Assembly: GCA_001896555.1 (NCBI GenBank) | Contig: MPOS01000036.1 | Coordinates: 1 to 64,000 of the forward strand | Reading direction: 5' to 3' | DNA from: Candidatus Phosphitivorax anaerolimi | GTDB taxonomy: Bacteria; Desulfobacterota; Desulfomonilia; UBA1062 | Length of the DNA: 64,000 nucleotides | In this document: positions 8,423 through 16,813 of the stretch, in pieces | Position numbering within the stretch: the first letter of the stretch is position 1 | Layout of the letters: each line of letters opens with the position of its first letter | Notes under the pieces: model-generated | What the model was told of the DNA's origin: nothing | Seen by the model: only the letters and a program-made list of their open reading frames with translations | Database searches by the model: none | Program-made: the position numbers and the translations under genes

Positions 8423-9487
8423 ATGGAAGGGAGGATGCAAAGGCTTCAATCCCTGATCGGCCCGCTCCTTGATGCGATCAGGGTTTTCGAGCGGGTGGAG
8501 CGTATGTTCCATCCCGCGATGATCCCCAGGCACGGAGAGGCTCTCAACCGGAAGGCCGACGAGCTACTGAATGCGCGGCAGGCGTTTTTCTCCCGGGATC
8601 CGGATCTTCCTTCCGGCGATGCAGAAGATGCTGTGATCCGTGCCGTCGACCTTGTCGTTGAATCCGCCCGGATCTTCAGCTCGTCAGAGGGCCTGCAGTC
8701 GGGCATATTTGCGGCCATGCGGGCCATGAGAAAGGCCTGCAGAGCCAAGGAAGCCTTGTTCGGCCTGAGAGGCCGGGTCGAGGAGATCGATAGCTTCTTC
8801 CGCGAGGCTCCTCCCCGCAGCGCCAAGTCACCAGGCCATGACCTCAAGAATGAGGATTGTCTCATCCACACCGGCGTTGAGAGCGACCCCTATGCCAGGG
8901 GGGCTTCGTCCTTGTTCGTGCCTGCATCTCCGGCAGTACCCGGCCTGCTGCCCGTGGTAATCGCCCTCCACGGGGGATCCGGGCACGGGAGGGACTTCCT
9001 CTGGACATGGATCCGGGAGGCCAGGACCAGGGGCTTTATCCTTCTGGCCCCAACATCCGTAGGGCCGACCTGGCACATGGAAGATCCCCTCCCCGATCTG
9101 AGGCATATCCTCAGGCAGGTGGAAAGGGCCTCGGAGCACTACGCCGCGGATACGAGCAGGATGCTGCTCACCGGTCTTTCCGACGGGGCGACCTTTGCCC
9201 TGCGCTGCGCCATGCTGCCTTCCACCCCGTTTTCCGCCTTTGCGCCGGTGTCGGGCGTTTTGCCCCCGGGCGAGATCTCCGGCGCTGCCGGAAGGAGAAT
9301 ATACTGGATTCACGGTGCATACGACTGGATGTTTCCCCCGGAGCGCGCCCGCCAGGGAAGCTCCAGGCTGATCGAGGCAGGGGCGGAAGTCACCCTGAAG
9401 GTTATCGAGAACCTCGCCCATGCGCACCCGCGAGAGGAGAATGGGGGGATCCTCACCTGGTTCGATCCCGGACTGTGTCTTCCTTAA
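8423..9487 (+). CDS. Alpha/beta-hydrolase, phospholipase/carboxylesterase type
   Basis: A 354-residue protein. The first ~130 residues are helical and unfamiliar. The C-terminal ~200 residues are an alpha/beta-hydrolase: oxyanion motif ALHGGSGHGRDF, nucleophile elbow GLSDGA (Ser in G-x-S-x-G), likely acid in HGAYDWMFP and likely His in LAHAHP. There is no signal peptide, so it is probably cytosolic. Either ATG at 8423 or the one at 8435 could be used, since GGAAGGGAGG lies between them. Close coupling (18 nt) to the propeller lipoprotein gene suggests one transcript. Substrate unknown. Confidence 0.8.
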   Translation: MEGRMQRLQSLIGPLLDAIRVFERVERMFHPAMIPRHGEALNRKADELLNARQAFFSRDPDLPSGDAEDAVIRAVDLVVESARIFSSSEGLQSGIFAAMRAMRKACRAKEALFGLRGRVEEIDSFFREAPPRSAKSPGHDLKNEDCLIHTGVESDPYARGASSLFVPASPAVPGLLPVVIALHGGSGHGRDFLWTWIREARTRGFILLAPTSVGPTWHMEDPLPDLRHILRQVERASEHYAADTSRMLLTGLSDGATFALRCAMLPSTPFSAFAPVSGVLPPGEISGAAGRRIYWIHGAYDWMFPPERARQGSSRLIEAGAEVTLKVIENLAHAHPREENGGILTWFDPGLCLP

Positions 9488-9625
9488 AGTATAGGGTTCT
9501 GCCGGCTTGCGCCTTTTTCAAGGTGATACACGCGGTGAAATCGGAAACGCGGCAGGTGGAAAAAGGCCGGTTCAGGATGAGCGGGTGAATTGTCGATAGA
9601 TCAGGGGAAAGGAGATGCTTAATAA

Positions 9626-10159
9626 ATGAGAGGAGCCCTGCTGCTGGTTCTCCTGAGCCTGACAATTCTGTTTTCGGGGTGCGCAGCCACCCAGCGGGAA
9701 ACCCGCACCATGGAAGTCACTGCCTACTGCAACTGCGGCAAATGCTGCGGATGGGAGCGGGGAAGCTGGAAATGCCTGAAGCTCGATGTGTGGAACAAGT
9801 ATATCAGCAGCGGCCCCATGAAGGGCAAGCCCTATACCGGCCGCACGTCGAGCGGCACCAAGCCCCGGGAACCGCAGCCCGGCCTGTTTTCCGCAGACAG
9901 CGTCGTCCACCCCTGGATGATTCCCCTGCGAACGGTTTTCTTTCCCTGGCTGCTCTTTCCCCGCAAGGGCACCATCGCTGCCGACACCAGGCACTACCCT
10001 TTCGGCACACGGATGTATGTGCCGGGTTATGGATGGGGAATGGTCGAAGACCGGGGCTCGGCCATCAAGGGACCGAACCGGCTCGATATCTATTTTGATT
10101 CACATTCCCAGGCCTTGAAGTGGGGCAGGAAAAAAGTTAGAGTAAAAATCGAAAGATGA
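9626..10159 (+). CDS. 3D-domain lipoprotein
   Basis: A 177-residue lipoprotein (signal peptide to LFSGC, anchored Cys about residue 19). The mature protein has the 3D domain of MltA-like and YabE/YuiC-like peptidoglycan-active proteins: TAYCNCGKCCG, then TIAADTRHYPFGTRMYVPG, MVEDRGSAIKGPNRLDIYF and SHSQALKWGRK. The three conserved Asp residues (in AADT, VEDRG and LDIYF) are present. Such domains are associated with lytic transglycosylase or peptidoglycan-remodelling activity. An insert of about 55 residues lies between the Cys-rich start and the core. Its stop codon overlaps the ATG of a possible 75-residue peptide gene, implying translational coupling. Confidence 0.85.
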   Translation: MRGALLLVLLSLTILFSGCAATQRETRTMEVTAYCNCGKCCGWERGSWKCLKLDVWNKYISSGPMKGKPYTGRTSSGTKPREPQPGLFSADSVVHPWMIPLRTVFFPWLLFPRKGTIAADTRHYPFGTRMYVPGYGWGMVEDRGSAIKGPNRLDIYFDSHSQALKWGRKKVRVKIER

Positions 10160-10383
10160 TGTATCCTAAAAAAGCCGGGATTGTTATCGCAGGGATGAAG
10201 GAATCAAACAACATTCCCAAGCCGGGGACGGCTCCAATGTTGATGAATGGTTGCTGTTGCCTGGAAGAGGGATCGTCTTCCATGAATGAAGCCGTGCGCA
10301 CCGTATCTCTGATGATCAGCGCCTCTTTCTTCAAAAAGAGAAAACAAGAAGGCGGGGAGGATCCCACCGGAGATCCGCTGTGA
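10156..10383 (+). CDS. Possible small peptide with Cys-Cys-Cys motif
   Basis: A 75-residue frame not recognised as any family. Its start overlaps the previous stop as ATGA, and its stop overlaps the next start as GTGA, the arrangement expected for a translationally coupled operon member. The N-terminal part is basic and apolar (MMYPKKAGIVIAG), the middle has LMNGCCCLEEGSSS, followed by an amphipathic helix (NEAVRTVSLMISASFFKK) and a charged tail. The triple Cys next to a gene for a BtrH-like protein makes a modified-peptide precursor conceivable, but no modifying enzyme other than BtrH-like is nearby. A chance frame cannot be excluded. Confidence 0.45.
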   Translation: MMYPKKAGIVIAGMKESNNIPKPGTAPMLMNGCCCLEEGSSSMNEAVRTVSLMISASFFKKRKQEGGEDPTGDPL

Positions 10384-11360
10384 AGATGCTGCCTGTTTCC
10401 CATGTTCCGGGAAGGCACTGTGCAAGCACGGGTATCCGCAACCTGCTGAGCTTTCACGGCATCCAGATGAGCGAGGCCATGTGTTTCGGCATCGGAGCGG
10501 GGCTCGGTATCGGATATCTCAACCTTCCGGGCAGCAGCCCGAGCCGGCTTGTCCATGTGCGCTCGGTAGACTTCGAGGAGCAGTTTTTCAGCCGGATCGG
10601 GCATGCATTCGTCTGGGATTGCTCCGAGAGGTCCGATGAGGCAGAGGCGTCTCTGTGCAGGGCCATCGACAGGGGCCTTCCCTCACTGATCCGCACCGAC
10701 ATCTATCATCTGCCATACTTCCGTTCGAACACGCATTTCCCAGGGCATGTGATCATGGTCTGGGGTTATGATCATAAGCGTGAGGTCTTTTTTGTCACCG
10801 ATACCGGCAACCAGGAGATCCTGGAGGTTCCTTTTTCGGACATGAGAAAGGCCCGGCACCAGGAGGGTTCGATCTACGAGATGCGGGGCAACCGGTTTTC
10901 TCCCGAGGCCATCGAGCCGCCGGGCGACATGCGGAAGATCATCATAGGCTCCATTGTCCACAACAGCAGGATGATTCTCGATGAGGTGTGTGAATTTCAG
11001 GGTATCAGGGGCCTGGATACCTGGCTCAAGGAACTCCCGGAATGGGTGGAGCTTAAAGATTGGAGATGGATCGCCCGGTTCTGCTACCAGGTCATTGAAC
11101 GGCGCGGAACCGGTGGAGGGGGTTTCCGTCTCATCTATGCGGATTTTCTCCGGGAGGCCCTCCGGTGGGTGCCTGAGATCGCATCAAACGGGCTGGTGGA
11201 GCGGATGTCGGAAACCGCCGCCGCATGGCAGGGGCTGGCGGCAGCCCTGAAGGAGGCCTCGGAGCAGGAACGACCGGACTTCCGGGAAGTGGCGGGGCGG
11301 ATCGAGCAGGTGCGCACTCTGGAAGACGCCTACCACCGGGCGGCACTGGCTCTGGCCTGA
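10380..11360 (+). CDS. BtrH N-terminal domain protein (DUF4872 type)
   Basis: A 326-residue protein starting with GTG (GGAG about 7 nt upstream; an ATG lies two codons later). The N-terminal ~150 residues match the BtrH_N domain: GRHCASTGIRNLLSFHGI with nucleophilic Cys14, SEAMCFGIGAGLGIGY, GHVIMVWGYD with His123, and VTDTG with Asp141, a papain-like Cys-His-Asp set. The remainder is helical, as in the DUF4872 extension. BtrH transfers a gamma-glutamyl-GABA side chain from a carrier protein to an aminoglycoside during butirosin synthesis. Here there is no carrier protein or aminoglycoside gene, so the acyl donor and acceptor are unknown. It overlaps the small Cys-rich frame upstream. Confidence 0.8.
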   Translation: MKMLPVSHVPGRHCASTGIRNLLSFHGIQMSEAMCFGIGAGLGIGYLNLPGSSPSRLVHVRSVDFEEQFFSRIGHAFVWDCSERSDEAEASLCRAIDRGLPSLIRTDIYHLPYFRSNTHFPGHVIMVWGYDHKREVFFVTDTGNQEILEVPFSDMRKARHQEGSIYEMRGNRFSPEAIEPPGDMRKIIIGSIVHNSRMILDEVCEFQGIRGLDTWLKELPEWVELKDWRWIARFCYQVIERRGTGGGGFRLIYADFLREALRWVPEIASNGLVERMSETAAAWQGLAAALKEASEQERPDFREVAGRIEQVRTLEDAYHRAALALA

Positions 11361-11440
11361 GGCGGGTTCAGACCTCTCACACTGCAACCTTCCGACAGGC
11401 TTGTATTGAAAAAATCCCGCGGCCGAGTATCCAATATCAG

Positions 11441-11677
11441 ATGAAGTTGAGAAAGGTACAGGTAGAATGCCGGGGAGGTCATCCCCACCACGACATTCCG
11501 GTTGCCTTTACCTATGAAGGCAGACGCCACCGCATCATCGAAATCACCGACCGGTGGTTCGAGGGGCGGAACATGCCCGGCCGGGTGGGTCTGGACTATT
11601 ACAAGGTTCGAACCAGCAACGGTGAGTACATACTGCGATACAACACCCTGTTTGATGCATGGGCCATTGTCGAGTGA
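11441..11677 (+). CDS. Small conserved beta-rich protein (DUF6504-like)
   Basis: A 78-residue protein. Its core (PVAFTYEGRRHRIIEITDRWFEG, then DYYKVRTSNGEYILRYNTLFDAW) follows a pattern found in many small Desulfobacterota and Actinobacteria cytoplasmic proteins. Function unknown. The upstream extension of the frame overlaps the BtrH-like gene in another frame and has atypical Gly/Pro-rich composition, so the internal ATG at 11441 is taken as the start, although no strong ribosome-binding site precedes it. Confidence 0.65.
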   Translation: MKLRKVQVECRGGHPHHDIPVAFTYEGRRHRIIEITDRWFEGRNMPGRVGLDYYKVRTSNGEYILRYNTLFDAWAIVE

Positions 11678-11883
11678 GCATACCTTCAACATACCGGGCC
11701 GAAACTTCCCAGAGAAAAGAAGATCTCAGGCCGGCAAAAAAGTCTGGAAAAAACCGTTGTGCTTATCCCGTAACTGTGATTATTCACGTCATGGGCTGCC
11801 TGTGTCTACTCTGTACGGTTGTTAAGAAAGAGCCCTGATAAGGGAATTGTGCATCATGCCTTGGGGATGATGAGGAGGGGGAG

Positions 11884-12789
11884 ATGTCTGATAAGGCACG
11901 AGCCATGGTTCTGGGGTCATTCATCGGGGATTCGCTCGCCCTGGGCGCTCACTGGATTCACTCCACCGAGAGGATTGTCCGGGAGTATGGGCGGATAGAG
12001 ACCTTTGTGCAACCCACGCGGAATTCCTATCACAAGAACAAGAAAGCGGGCGAGTTCACCCACTACGGCGACCAGACCTTCGTGCTGCTGAAGTCCCTGG
12101 CGGAGTGCGGGCGGTTCGATCTCGACGATTTTTCCGCCCGCTGGCAGGACCTCTTCAGCGAATACAACGGGTATATGGACAAGGCAACCCGCAGTACGTT
12201 TAAGAACCTCGTTCTGGGGAAGAGCCCACTGGAGTCGGGGTCTCAGTCCGACGACCTCTCAGGGGCCTCGCGGATCGCCCCCCTTGTCTACGCCCTCAGG
12301 CACGACCCTGAGGGGCTCGTGAACGCCTGCAGGCTGCAGGCATCGATGACCCATGGGAGTGCGTTCACCATCGAGGCCGGCGAGTTCTTTGCCCGGGTAT
12401 GCCTGAAAGTGCTGGCGGGAGCATCTCCGGTCTCGTCCATGAACGAGGTCGTTCAGGAGCGGTTCAGGAATACCCGGATCAGCGATTGGGTCAATGAGGG
12501 CATCGCCTCCCGTGACCAGGAGAGTGTAGAGGCGATCGTGGGGTTCGGACAGGGCTCCCCGACTACAGAGGCGTTTCCGTCAACGGTTCATCTCATCGCC
12601 CGGTACGAGCACGATCTGAGAGAGGCCCTGATCCAGTCGGTGATGGCCGGGGGCGACTCTGCTGCCCGGGGCATGATCGCGGGCATGGTACTCGGCGCAC
12701 ACCTGGGCATGAACGGCATCCCCGAAGACTGGGTATCAGGCCTCGCCGCAGGCAAAGATATCCTCGCCTTTCTCACGAAGATCGGCTGA
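11884..12789 (+). CDS. ADP-ribosylglycohydrolase family protein, variant metal site
   Basis: A 301-residue all-helical protein with a strong upstream GAGGAGGGGGAG. The opening VLGSFIGDSLALGAHWIH and the late GGDSAARGMIAGMVLGAHLG place it in the ADP-ribosyl-glycohydrolase (DraG/ARH) family, which removes ADP-ribose from proteins using two Mg ions. The usual T-D-D-T motif reads YGDQT (61-65) and the usual G-D-T-D-T reads GDSAA (257-261), so several metal-binding acids are lost. It belongs either to a divergent subfamily with another substrate or to a non-hydrolytic binder. It is a monocistron between unrelated genes; no ADP-ribosyltransferase is nearby. Confidence 0.8.
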   Translation: MSDKARAMVLGSFIGDSLALGAHWIHSTERIVREYGRIETFVQPTRNSYHKNKKAGEFTHYGDQTFVLLKSLAECGRFDLDDFSARWQDLFSEYNGYMDKATRSTFKNLVLGKSPLESGSQSDDLSGASRIAPLVYALRHDPEGLVNACRLQASMTHGSAFTIEAGEFFARVCLKVLAGASPVSSMNEVVQERFRNTRISDWVNEGIASRDQESVEAIVGFGQGSPTTEAFPSTVHLIARYEHDLREALIQSVMAGGDSAARGMIAGMVLGAHLGMNGIPEDWVSGLAAGKDILAFLTKIG

Positions 12790-12839
12790 TCTCTCCCGAT
12801 ACTCATCCCGATCTTGTACCAAACTCCACTACGGTAGTA

Positions 12840-13163
12840 TTAGAAGTCCGGGGGATTCCACGGAGAAACGAAGGCCTCACTGAGACGTCCGATCTTTTGA
12901 TACGAATTGAACTCCGCGCACAAGTGACTCCTGCATTTCAGGGGACGCTGCTCATAGATCGTGCACAGACCATTTGTATTCAGGAACGGACACGCATACA
13001 CCCCTCTCGCCCCGTCGATCTTCAGGTATACGGTCTCTCCGGTGTCAGGAAATCTTCCGCAACACTCATAGATCTTGTCTTCAAGAGGGCATTCTTCACA
13101 GGGATTCATCTGTGCGTTCCCAGCCATTGGTCTGTCTTGTTTCTCCGGATGGTTGTAACACAT
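12840..13163 (-). CDS. YkgJ-type cysteine cluster protein
   Basis: A 107-residue protein with the CxxCxxCC-like zinc/iron-cluster pattern of the YkgJ family: CEECPLEDKIYECC (residues 22-35), then ACPFLNTNGLCTIYEQRPLKCRSHLC. About nine cysteines are present, and members are thought to bind Fe-S or Zn. Its enzymatic role is unknown. Starts at residue 1 or Met13 are possible. It is convergent with the ADP-ribosylglycohydrolase gene. Confidence 0.8.
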   Translation of the reverse strand: MCYNHPEKQDRPMAGNAQMNPCEECPLEDKIYECCGRFPDTGETVYLKIDGARGVYACPFLNTNGLCTIYEQRPLKCRSHLCAEFNSYQKIGRLSEAFVSPWNPPDF

Positions 13164-13416
13164 GAAGGGAGTGCCAGTAAATGCATACCGGGAGAGATAA
13201 TAGGGGGCCCGGTATCGCGGTAATATGTGCCCTTTCCGGCATACCGTGTCATGCAGCGGCCGATTCCCCAGCGCGGGTGCATATCAATGCTGCGCGGGCG
13301 TTTTTCAGTTCATGACTTCCGGAATGACACCGGGCGTGAAATCATATATTATTATTTGCGTTCATATGCCGGACATCAAAGACCATAAAATTCAATAGCA
13401 GGAGAGGAGGCAAGAA

Positions 13417-14175
13417 ATGCTGAACGTACGGAACGAAGAGGGGATCATCATTGCGGAATTCGACCACGGAAAAGTGAATTCCATCACCGGGGAAACCCTG
13501 AAAAAACTGCGCGAGGTCGTGAGATCGGCAAACGAAGACGACTCCATCCGGGGAATCATCCTGACCGGTGCGGGCAAAACCTTTTCCGGCGGGTTCGATC
13601 TGCCGATGTTCCTCGGTTTCAAGACGATCGAGGAGATCGTCGACTTCTTTGAAGAGGAAGAGGAGATCCTCATCGAGCTGTTCATGTGCAGAAAGCCCGT
13701 GGTCTCGGCTATCAACGGGCATGCCATCGCCGGCGGCCTGATCGTGGCCATGGCGTCGGACTACCGGATCGCCAAGAATCATCCCAAGATCAATCTGGGC
13801 ATGAGCGAGATCAAGATCGGTCTTCCCCTTTCGCTCGCCCAGGCCGAGATCATGCGCTTCGGATTCGACAGCGACCGGAAGTACCGGGACATGATGTATT
13901 TCGGCAGGATGATGAAGGTGGATCAGGCAAAAGAGTTCGGGATTGTTGATGAGATCGTGGAAGAGGCCGATCTCATGCCGCGCGCGAAACAGATCGTTTC
14001 CGAGTGGATCGACAAGCCGGGCCGGGCCTTCATCAAACTCAAAGAAGGACTGAAGAAACCTGCAGCCGACAGGATCAGGCAGCGGCTCGCTGCGGAAGAC
14101 TGGCGCGGCACCCTGAAATGCTTTTTCGACAAAGACGTCAGGGGGGCGCTCGAGTTCGTGCTTTCCATGATGTAG
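13417..14175 (+). CDS. Enoyl-CoA hydratase/isomerase family protein
   Basis: A 252-residue crotonase-fold protein with a strong ribosome-binding site (GGAGAGGAGG). The oxyanion-hole elements are ILTGAGKTFSGGFDLPMF and AINGHAIAGGLIVAMASDYRIA. It is near the usual family length (~260). Typical catalytic Glu positions of enoyl-CoA hydratases cannot be matched with confidence, since the segment after SDYRIA reads NLGMSEIKIGLPL, so it may be an isomerase or another crotonase. In this genome it probably acts on acyl-CoA intermediates. The downstream ArfB gene may be co-transcribed (82 nt). Confidence 0.9.
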   Translation: MLNVRNEEGIIIAEFDHGKVNSITGETLKKLREVVRSANEDDSIRGIILTGAGKTFSGGFDLPMFLGFKTIEEIVDFFEEEEEILIELFMCRKPVVSAINGHAIAGGLIVAMASDYRIAKNHPKINLGMSEIKIGLPLSLAQAEIMRFGFDSDRKYRDMMYFGRMMKVDQAKEFGIVDEIVEEADLMPRAKQIVSEWIDKPGRAFIKLKEGLKKPAADRIRQRLAAEDWRGTLKCFFDKDVRGALEFVLSMM

Positions 14176-14257
14176 CCGGCGAAAGCGCCGCGCCCGTTGC
14201 CCCGGTGTTCACCTGCGGATGGATACGCAGGGGCAACGGCCGCGAAAGAAGGGATGG

Positions 14258-14686
14258 ATGATTCCGGTCACCGAATCGATACACCTGGATGAGAGCGAGC
14301 TTGAGTGGGACTATATCCGTTCGTCAGGGCCGGGCGGGCAGAATGTCAACAAGGTCGCGACCGCGGTACAGCTTCGCTTCGATGCAGGAAGATCCCCGGG
14401 CCTGACCCCGGAAATCGTGAAACGGCTCCGCAGGATAGCGGGCAGGAAAATGACCGCTGAGGGCGTTCTCATCATCACGGCCCGCCGGTTTAGATATCAG
14501 GAGAAGAACCGAACGGACGCACTCGAACGCCTCATCGCCCTCATCCGCAAGGCGGCATCCCCGCCGAAGCGCCGTATCAGGACGGTTCCTTCCCGGGCAG
14601 CCCGTGAAGAGCGGCTGCGGGAGAAAAAACTGCATGCAGGAAGGAAAAAGGCACGAAAAAAACCGGCCGCGCTGCCCGAAGAATGA
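14258..14686 (+). CDS. arfB: Ribosome-rescue peptidyl-tRNA hydrolase ArfB
   Basis: A 142-residue release-factor homologue. It carries the GGQ motif (residues 26-28, in SSGPGGQNVNKVAT), the hallmark of class-I release factors, and lacks codon-recognition domains. The C-terminal tail is very basic (KKLHAGRKKARKKP), which in ArfB/YaeJ enters the empty mRNA channel of stalled ribosomes. It hydrolyses peptidyl-tRNA on ribosomes stuck without a stop codon. The start at MIPVTES matches homologues and has GAAGGGA upstream; an ATG at 14219 would add 13 atypical residues. Confidence 0.92.
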   Translation: MIPVTESIHLDESELEWDYIRSSGPGGQNVNKVATAVQLRFDAGRSPGLTPEIVKRLRRIAGRKMTAEGVLIITARRFRYQEKNRTDALERLIALIRKAASPPKRRIRTVPSRAAREERLREKKLHAGRKKARKKPAALPEE

Positions 14687-14741
14687 CTCTTCCTGATCCG
14701 GGCAAACCGCGACCGGGCATATGCCGTAATTCTATCCGCGC

Positions 14742-16532
14742 CTATACATAGAGCTTTTCGATCATGTCCTTGTATTTGTTCACCACCACCCGGCGCTTGA
14801 GCTTCATGGTCTGGGTCAGGGTGCCGTTCTCCACCGTGAAATTTTCATGGAGGAAGATGAATTTCTTGGGTATTTCATAGCCTCCATACTTGCCGGTAAG
14901 AGATGAGATCACCTCATTTCGGATCATGTCTTGGATTTGCGGGTTCTCGGCGAGCGACTTGGGATCCGAGGGCAGGTTGTGCTCCTTGGCGTACTTTGCC
15001 AGCACCAGGAAGTCCGGGACGATCAAACAGACATTGAACGGCTTGTTCTCGCCATAGATCATGGCGTTTTCGACCCAGGTGATCAGCCGGATATCCTCTT
15101 CAATGGATGCAGGGAACACGAACTTGCCGTTTTCCAGCTTGTACTGCTCCTTGATCCTGCCGGTGATAAACAGGAAGCCGTCCTCGTCTACCCTGCCGCG
15201 GTCGCCGGTCCGGATTCCGCCGTCTGGGGTCATGACCTCTGCGGTTGCCTCGGGCTTGTTGTGATAGCCCTTCATGACATTGGGGCCATAGGCGATGATC
15301 TCGCCATCTTGTGCACCGTCTTCCACCACCGACTTGTCGATAACCACCCGCACGCCGGGAATCGCTCTGCCCACGGAGCCGATCTTGTAGGCGCTGGGGC
15401 AGTTCATGGTAATGGCGGGCGAGGTCTCGGTCATGCCGTAGCAGTCGTAGATCGGGATACCTATGTCGAAGAAGAACCGGGAGATCTCGGGATTCATGGC
15501 TGCACTCGCGGTCATGACGCCCCGCAGGCGCCCGCCGAAGCCTTCCCGTATCTTGGAAAACACCAGGCGGTTGCCGATAGCATACTTGATATTGGTGAGC
15601 GGATCGGACTTTCCTTCCTCCGCGAGCTCTCTGCGCCTTTTCGCACTTTGAACCGCCATGTCGAAGAGCTTTTTCTTGAGCCCGCCTTCCTGGTTCATCC
15701 GGGCGTTGATGCCGTCGTAGATCTTGTTGAACACCCGGGGCACTGCGATAAGGAAAGTAGGCTTGACCTTCTTCATGTCCTCGGCCAGGGTCTGCACGCT
15801 CTCCATGAAGCCGATCGAGGCCCCGAGGTAGACGAAGGTATAGAGCTCAGCGGTCTGCGCATAGGAATGGGCCCAGGGAAGGATGGACAAGCCCCGGTCG
15901 TGCTGGTTGAATTCCGGATAGTACTTCTGCCCGCCCAGCGAGTTGCTCGTGAAATTTCCGTGGGTAAGCAGCACGCCCTTGGGGTCGCCCGTGGTTCCCG
16001 AGGTATAGATGAGGGATGCCACGTCCTGTGGATCCGGTTTTATGGACGGGATCGGGTTCCTGCTGCCCAGGTCCTCGAGCCATGCCAGGGTTCCTTCTCC
16101 CGAGCCCTCCAAGAGGATCATCCTCTCAAGGGTTTTGATCTCTTCAGGGAATCCCTTCACCTTTTCGTAGATAGCGGGCTTGGAGACAAAGAGGACCTTG
16201 ATCCCGCTGTCTGAGATAATGTACTTCCAGATCTGCGTAAGTTCGGCCTCATACATGGGCACCCATTTGGCGCCAAGGCCGAATGTGGCAAAGGCGCAGA
16301 TAGCCCACTCGGTGCGGTTGTTGGCGATGAGACCGACGGTGTCCCCCCGTTTCACACCGAGCTGCGCAAGGCCTGCCCGTGCGTTGTCCACACGCCTGCC
16401 GAACTCCCGATAGGTGATCCATTCGTACTCGCCCGAGGAATTCTTGGTGCCCAGCATGGGGTTGTCAGGATACTTGCTGACGCTGCCTTCGAGAAAATCA
16501 ACGAGATTGTCCGGTTTCTCATATTGATACAT
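14742..16532 (-). CDS. Long-chain acyl-CoA synthetase (AMP-binding)
   Basis: A 596-residue ANL-superfamily enzyme that activates fatty acids to acyl-CoA via acyl-AMP. The start at MYQYEKPDNL is chosen because AGGAGGAGGG precedes it by 7 nt. Motifs: P-loop IYTSGTTGDPKG, hinge/A5 motif YDCYGMTETSP, A7/A8 region RTGDRGRVDEDGFLFITGRIKEQYKLENGK, and the catalytic Lys segment near the end (GTLTQTMKLKRRVV). The layout matches FadD15-like bacterial long-chain ligases of ~600 residues. It is not operonic here, but the nearby crotonase and the acyl-CoA dehydrogenase at 43.7 kb suggest fatty acid or aromatic acid use. It is convergent with arfB. Confidence 0.92.
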   Translation of the reverse strand: MYQYEKPDNLVDFLEGSVSKYPDNPMLGTKNSSGEYEWITYREFGRRVDNARAGLAQLGVKRGDTVGLIANNRTEWAICAFATFGLGAKWVPMYEAELTQIWKYIISDSGIKVLFVSKPAIYEKVKGFPEEIKTLERMILLEGSGEGTLAWLEDLGSRNPIPSIKPDPQDVASLIYTSGTTGDPKGVLLTHGNFTSNSLGGQKYYPEFNQHDRGLSILPWAHSYAQTAELYTFVYLGASIGFMESVQTLAEDMKKVKPTFLIAVPRVFNKIYDGINARMNQEGGLKKKLFDMAVQSAKRRRELAEEGKSDPLTNIKYAIGNRLVFSKIREGFGGRLRGVMTASAAMNPEISRFFFDIGIPIYDCYGMTETSPAITMNCPSAYKIGSVGRAIPGVRVVIDKSVVEDGAQDGEIIAYGPNVMKGYHNKPEATAEVMTPDGGIRTGDRGRVDEDGFLFITGRIKEQYKLENGKFVFPASIEEDIRLITWVENAMIYGENKPFNVCLIVPDFLVLAKYAKEHNLPSDPKSLAENPQIQDMIRNEVISSLTGKYGGYEIPKKFIFLHENFTVENGTLTQTMKLKRRVVVNKYKDMIEKLYV

Positions 16533-16813
16533 ACAACACCCTCCTCCTTGTTGCGGAACATTGAATTCTTGGTTCTTATCGTATCCCGAGGGCATAGCGC
16601 AATGGTAATTTGCACATTATTTACATTTATCAATAGATACCCCCCCTTCTCTTTAATGAACAAAAACCATGGTCGAGAGAAAAAGATTCATCCTGTTCTT
16701 GCGTTCCGGGCATGAGAGCGGGTAGATTGGTGCGTATCCCCCAAAAAAGGGGTGGAACCCTTCTATCCGGCGGGGGGAAGGGCTTTTTGCGTACAGGAAG
16801 GAGAAAAGGGTCC

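Noticed and set aside
14931-16214. 427-codon plus-strand frame opposite the acyl-CoA synthetase gene
   Set aside because: Antisense shadow without a ribosome-binding site or recognisable domain.
16741-16813. Hairpin-rich leader before the RNase Z gene as a riboswitch
   Set aside because: The AAGGG/CCCTT stem is short and there is no conserved core, so no regulatory RNA can be claimed.
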